The notes beneath the pieces are model-generated. The model worked only from the letters and a program-made list of their open reading frames with translations. It was not told the DNA's origin and made no database searches. A program made the translations under genes and the position numbers. Below, piece after piece: positions 63,902-64,000 of a stretch of DNA of 64,000 nucleotides (position 1 is the stretch's first letter; each line of letters starts with the position of its first letter). This stretch comes from Oligoflexia bacterium (GTDB taxonomy: Bacteria > Bdellovibrionota > UBA1018). The DNA lies in NCBI GenBank assembly GCA_903935335.1, contig CAIZRG010000017.1:99984-163983 (forward strand). Direction: 5' to 3'.

Positions 63902-64000
63902 ATGGAACGCAAAGCTCTCACTGTATTGAGAAATTGGTGGAATTTGACTCCTTCCTTGAGAAAGCCACTCGTGATCCGAGGTGCTAGGCAAACAGGAAAG
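63902..64000 (+). CDS. AAA-family ATPase, DUF4143-type, 3' end outside window
   Basis: Only the first 33 codons are in the window. They contain MERKALTVLRNWWN followed by PLVIRGARQTGK, the Walker A start of the AAA_14 / DUF4143 group of ATPases, in which GARQTGKS is characteristic. These proteins carry a C-terminal DUF4143 domain and are often found in bacteria with many scattered copies; their cellular role is unclear. It has no evident ribosome binding site and is preceded by the repeat block at 63823-63887. Confidence 0.8.
   Translation, partial: MERKALTVLRNWWNLTPSLRKPLVIRGARQTGK

Noticed and set aside
1..64000. Insertion sequence, prophage or integron in the window
   Set aside because: No transposase, integrase, phage gene or terminal repeat pair was recognised; the gene order is mainly core.

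Overview
The window is AT-rich bacterial chromosome from a Gram-negative cell: it encodes LPS-export parts (an LptC/LptA-type protein plus LptB), several signal-peptide beta-barrel proteins and a lipoprotein. Most of it is conserved housekeeping sequence. Three traits together narrow the lineage: a complete five-gene mevalonate operon, which is uncommon in Gram-negatives; a GldA/GldF/GldG-DUF4340 type ABC cassette; and an lptC-lptB-rpoN-hpf cluster. They fit a deltaproteobacterial or Bdellovibrionota-like organism. That placement is an inference and would need marker-gene phylogeny.

Layout. 1-14.4 kb, minus strand: the str-S10-spc supercluster, in transcription order rpsL, rpsG, fusA, rpsJ, rplC-rplD-rplW-rplB-rpsS-rplV-rpsC-rplP-rpmC-rpsQ-rplN-rplX-rplE-rpsN-rpsH-rplF-rplR-rpsE-rpmD-rplO-secY (secY runs off the left edge). 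tuf is missing from its usual place between fusA and rpsJ. A 265-base gap separates rpsJ from rplC, and a perfect hairpin sits in the rpsJ leader. 14.4-16.1 kb: two related outer-membrane beta-barrel genes with a decayed third copy between them and a strong terminator after the last. 16.2-21.2 kb, minus: the protease block clpP-clpX-lon behind a small unknown gene. 21.2-31.8 kb: a thioesterase, murI, dusB, pepP, an AT-rich patch with small unknown genes and a secreted protein, speA, the RNase P RNA gene, a zinc-ribbon coiled-coil protein and a Nif3-family protein.

31.8-36.5 kb, minus: the macromolecular-synthesis operon rpsU-yqeY-dnaG-rpoD, followed two bases after the rpoD stop by a CAU-anticodon tRNA. 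36.6-42.0 kb, minus: fni-mvaA-pmk-mvaD-mvk, which turns HMG-CoA into IPP/DMAPP and ends at a terminator. 42.0-45.8 kb, plus: lptC/A-lptB-rpoN-hpf. 45.8-50.7 kb: a beta-barrel protein, a large repeat-bearing secreted protein, a beta-propeller-like secreted protein and a RimK-type ligase. 51.4-58.2 kb, plus: an oxidoreductase and the five-gene ABC/Gld-like membrane cassette. 58.2-63.8 kb, plus: a tight run of a metallopeptidase-like protein, a lipoprotein, a UPRT-like protein, hpt, a GHMP sugar kinase, a DUF429 protein and a PilZ protein. The window closes with the start of an AAA ATPase gene preceded by a compact repeat block.

No insertion sequence, prophage, CRISPR array or rRNA gene was found. 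The best leads for something undescribed are the structured rplC and rpsJ leaders, the rpoD-tRNA junction, the LptC-LptA fusion, the beta-barrel family with a relic copy, the orphan sequence at 50.7-51.0 kb, the repeat-bearing secreted protein, and the repeat block before the terminal ATPase.
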